Assembly (NCBI GenBank): GCA_013286985.1
Contig: JABDEQ010000088.1
Location: 1 to 8,964 of the forward strand
Direction of reading: 5' to 3'
Length of the DNA: 8,964 nt
Origin: Bacteroidota bacterium
GTDB lineage: Bacteria > Bacteroidota > Bacteroidia > Sphingobacteriales > Sphingobacteriaceae
Positions 7,319-8,964 of the stretch are shown in pieces (position 1 is the first letter of the stretch; the number at the start of each line of letters is the position of its first letter). The notes under the pieces are model-generated. The model made no database searches. It was not told where the DNA came from and was given only the letters and a program-made list of their open reading frames with translations. The translations under genes were made by a program, and so were the position numbers.

Positions 7319-8964
7319 TTATAAAACAATATTTACTATCCGTCCTTTTACAACAATTACCTTTTTAGGAGCTTTCCCGTCAAGGTATTTTTGTACATCG
7401 GCATTAGCCAAAACTGCGGCTTCAATATCCTTTGGCTCAAGGCTCAGGGATATGTTTAAGTTCATTTTTGTTTTACCGTTGATGGAAATAGGATAAGCAA
7501 ACTCATCCTCAATTAAATAAGCAGCGTTAAATTTAGGATAAGGAGCATACGATAAAGTACCGGCCTCATTACCAAGCAATACCCAAAGCTCCTCGCAAAT
7601 ATGCGGCGCATAAGGCGACAGGATGATCACCATATCCTGCAAAATGCTGCGTTTGTTGCATTTTAAATCGGTAAGCTCGTTAACGGCTATCATAAAGCTG
7701 GATACAGATGTATTGAACGAGAAACGCTCAACATCTTCCTCAACCTTGCGGATAATTTTATGCAATGATTTTAACTCCGCTTTGGTAGCTTCATCGTTTG
7801 ATACAGTAAATTCCCAGGCATCGTTATGAAATAACCTCCAGAATTTGCGTAAAAACTTAAACACACCCTCTATGCCATTGGTGTTCCACGGCTTGCTTTG
7901 CTCCAGCGGCCCTAAAAACATTTCGTACATGCGTAAAGTGTCGGCGCCATAACGCTCAATCAAATCATCGGGATTAACCACGTTGAATTTTGATTTCGAC
8001 ATTTTTTCAACCTCAACACCACAGATGTAAGCCCCCTCCCGGCCTCCCCCGGCTGGGGAGGAGATTGAACCGTCTTCAAGAATTAAGACAGCATCTTTAT
8101 ATTCTGATCTCCAATTTCTAAATTTTTCTATAGATAATAAATCATTATTGACGATGTTAACATCTACATGTAAAGCGGCTATTTCTAAATCAGAAATACT
8201 AATATTAGGTGGGATCAAACTTTTGTAAACCGATATAATCTTTTCTCTTAAAGAAGTATCATTTTTGTATTGATCATAAATCCCCTTGGATACGAAAACT
8301 TCAGGTCTTGTGAAATTATCTTCAGATGGCCTATAAACTAAGCCTGGTGTCGCTTTGTAAACAAAGTTACTGCGGCCCTGTATCATGCCCTGGTTAATCA
8401 GCTTTTTAAAAGGCTCTTCTTCCACTACCAGGTTTAAGTCTTTCATAAACTTGTTCCAGAAACGGCTGTATAGTAAATGCCCGGTAGCATGCTCGCTGCC
8501 GCCAATGTACAAGTCAACATCTTTCCAGTAGGCTATGGCTTCTTTTGATGCAAATTCATGATCGTTATTAGCATCCATGTAGCGGTACCAGTACCAGCTG
8601 CTACCTGCCCAACCAGGCATGGTGCTTAGTTCGTATTCATAAGCATCAGCCCCCTCTAAATCTCCCCCGGTAGGGGAGACTTTAGCGTCGCCTTCGATAT
8701 CGCCGGTAATTAAAGTTTTATCTCTATTTGGTAGAGTATCTAACTTGTGTTTTATTTTTTCGAAAACATTGGCAGGACTTTCTAAAACTTCATCATTTGT
8801 AAATCTGATTACCGTAAAACCAAAATGATTCAATACTTCGGTTCTGGCATCGTCTGCCTCTTTGTTTAGTTTATGATGATGTCCGTCGAGTTCAATAATC
8901 AGTCCCTTTTGTAGCGAAACAAAGTCCGCAATGAATTGTCCAATTGCATGTTGTCTTCTGATTT
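7319..8964 (-). CDS. leuS: Leucyl-tRNA synthetase, C-terminal part, with in-frame DUF559 insertion (5' end outside window)
   Basis: LeuRS charges tRNA-Leu with leucine using ATP in the cytoplasm. The frame is open from 8962 to the stop at 7319 (547 residues). It holds the second half of the class I catalytic domain (STMPGWAGSSWYWYRYMD, 8559-8626; LYIGGSEHATGHLLYSRFW, 8456-8512), the KMSKS loop (7991-8005), the sequence MYEMFLGPLEQSKPWNT downstream of it, the anticodon-binding helical domain and the C-terminal domain. The HIGH motif and the CP1 editing domain must lie beyond the right edge. Two oddities are visible. The first 74 or so residues in the window (8741-8962) are a DUF559 nuclease-like domain, not LeuRS, joined through a palindrome at 8649-8679. 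A second palindrome (8031-8061) adds about 13 residues between ILEDG and YICG, just before KMSKS. The frame is intact throughout and all visible LeuRS motifs are present, so it is probably a functional enzyme with tolerated insertions. A TTG at 8833 could be misread as the start. Confidence 0.93.
   Translation of the reverse strand, partial: IRRQHAIGQFIADFVSLQKGLIIELDGHHHKLNKEADDARTEVLNHFGFTVIRFTNDEVLESPANVFEKIKHKLDTLPNRDKTLITGDIEGDAKVSPTGGDLEGADAYEYELSTMPGWAGSSWYWYRYMDANNDHEFASKEAIAYWKDVDLYIGGSEHATGHLLYSRFWNKFMKDLNLVVEEEPFKKLINQGMIQGRSNFVYKATPGLVYRPSEDNFTRPEVFVSKGIYDQYKNDTSLREKIISVYKSLIPPNISISDLEIAALHVDVNIVNNDLLSIEKFRNWRSEYKDAVLILEDGSISSPAGGGREGAYICGVEVEKMSKSKFNVVNPDDLIERYGADTLRMYEMFLGPLEQSKPWNTNGIEGVFKFLRKFWRLFHNDAWEFTVSNDEATKAELKSLHKIIRKVEEDVERFSFNTSVSSFMIAVNELTDLKCNKRSILQDMVIILSPYAPHICEELWVLLGNEAGTLSYAPYPKFNAAYLIEDEFAYPISINGKTKMNLNISLSLEPKDIEAAVLANADVQKYLDGKAPKKVIVVKGRIVNIVL
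8031..8061 (-). repeat. GC-rich palindromic element, copy B (encodes SPAGGGREGA)
   Basis: On the plus strand CCTCCCC (8043-8049) and GGGGAGG (8055-8061) are perfect complements around CGGCT, preceded by GCCCCCTC (8031-8038). It has the same orientation, internal spacing and translation frame as copy A. Here it stands alone, without a DUF559 domain, inside the region just before the KMSKS loop. It adds the peptide SISSPAGGGREGA where LeuRS normally runs almost directly from ILEDG to YICG. It is interpreted as a solo copy, or the remnant left after loss of a larger element. Confidence 0.85.
8649..8679 (-). repeat. GC-rich palindromic element, copy A (encodes SPTGGDLEGA)
   Basis: On the plus strand TCTCCCC (8661-8667) and GGGGAGA (8673-8679) are perfect complements around CGGTA, preceded by GCCCCCTC (8649-8656). 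It marks the downstream junction of the DUF559 insertion with LeuRS. Of its 31 positions, 23 are identical to copy B at 8031-8061. The outermost stem pair differs in a compensatory way (T-A here, C-G in copy B). It is translated in the leuS frame as SPTGGDLEGA. Confidence 0.85.
8649..8964 (-). mobile_element. DUF559 nuclease domain element inserted in-frame in leuS (partial)
   Basis: Before the LeuRS sequence resumes, the leuS frame encodes IRRQHAIGQFIADFVSLQKG, then LIIELDGHHHK, then RTEVLNHFGFTVIRFTNDEV and a closing helix (to about 8741). This matches the DUF559 family (PF04480), a Vsr/PD-(D/E)xK-like nuclease fold. Likely active-site residues are Asp at 8924-8926, Glu at 8891-8893 and Asp at 8885-8887 followed by Gly-His. 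A linker of about 20 residues leads to the palindromic repeat at 8649-8679, after which DAYEYELSTMPGW is ordinary LeuRS. LeuRS proteins do not normally carry this domain at this point, between the editing domain and the second half of the catalytic domain. The left boundary is outside the window, where the start of DUF559 and probably a partner repeat should lie. GC content is lower in 8701-8820 (37 of 120) than in the flanking LeuRS 8401-8640 (107 of 240). No intein splicing motif is visible at the visible junction. Confidence 0.8.

Noticed and set aside
8031..8061. Rho-independent terminator within leuS
   Set aside because: No T-tract follows on either strand and the LeuRS frame continues for over 200 residues. 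The matching copy at 8649 indicates a repeat family.
7319..8833. A complete gene beginning at the TTG codon at 8833
   Set aside because: The frame is open upstream of 8833 to the window edge and encodes the front of the DUF559 domain. TTG at 8833 is an internal leucine (EVLNHFGF), so the gene is partial.
8649..8964. Intein in leuS
   Set aside because: The right junction has no His-Asn-(Cys/Ser/Thr) splice block, only a Gly-rich palindrome-encoded linker. The nuclease is of DUF559 type rather than LAGLIDADG or the usual HNH inside a Hint domain.

Overview
The window looks like chromosomal DNA from a Bacteroidota bacterium, most likely of the Sphingobacteriaceae (Mucilaginibacter/Pedobacter type). 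The evidence is a signal-peptide-bearing TonB-type receptor of the carboxypeptidase-regulatory + plug + barrel class, a TTTG/TAnnTTTG promoter, a membrane-anchored MutS-domain protein next to rlmH, and the general sequence character of the leucyl-tRNA synthetase. The genus assignment is an inference from recognition, not from a database search.

Layout from left to right. Positions 1-930 (minus) hold a nearly complete cation diffusion facilitator, cut by the window edge at its C-terminus. Upstream of it (978-1913, minus) is an LpxO-like aspartyl/asparaginyl beta-hydroxylase-family protein with membrane segments at both ends. An inverted repeat lies in the 47-bp gap between them. A terminator for rlmH and a promoter for the hydroxylase are packed into 1953-2013. 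rlmH (2079-2552, minus) is divergent from a 603-residue membrane MutS-family ATPase (2612-4423, plus). The 228-bp convergent gap 4424-4651 is a structured non-coding element: two runs of degenerate 7-bp repeats in opposite orientation flank a long perfect hairpin. Then come a TonB-dependent-receptor-like outer-membrane protein (4652-7156, minus) and, upstream of it, the C-terminal part of leucyl-tRNA synthetase (7319-8964, minus), which runs off the right edge.

The most striking signal is inside leuS. The reading frame, open from the window edge to the leuS stop, begins with most of a DUF559 (PF04480, restriction-endonuclease-like/Vsr-like) domain. It then passes through a GC-rich palindrome and continues directly into canonical LeuRS sequence (TMPGWAGSSWY ... 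KMSKS ... anticodon-binding domain). A second copy of the same palindrome, in the same orientation and reading frame (SPTGGDLEGA versus SPAGGGREGA), is inserted just before the KMSKS loop. This suggests a mobile palindromic element that lands in-frame in an essential housekeeping gene and in one case carries a nuclease domain. It is a homing-like arrangement, without intein splicing motifs or an intron.

The genes do not form one obvious pathway. CDF plus hydroxylase may be co-transcribed (envelope/metal homeostasis). rlmH and leuS are translation genes, and the receptor and the MutS-like protein are neighbours without a visible functional link.
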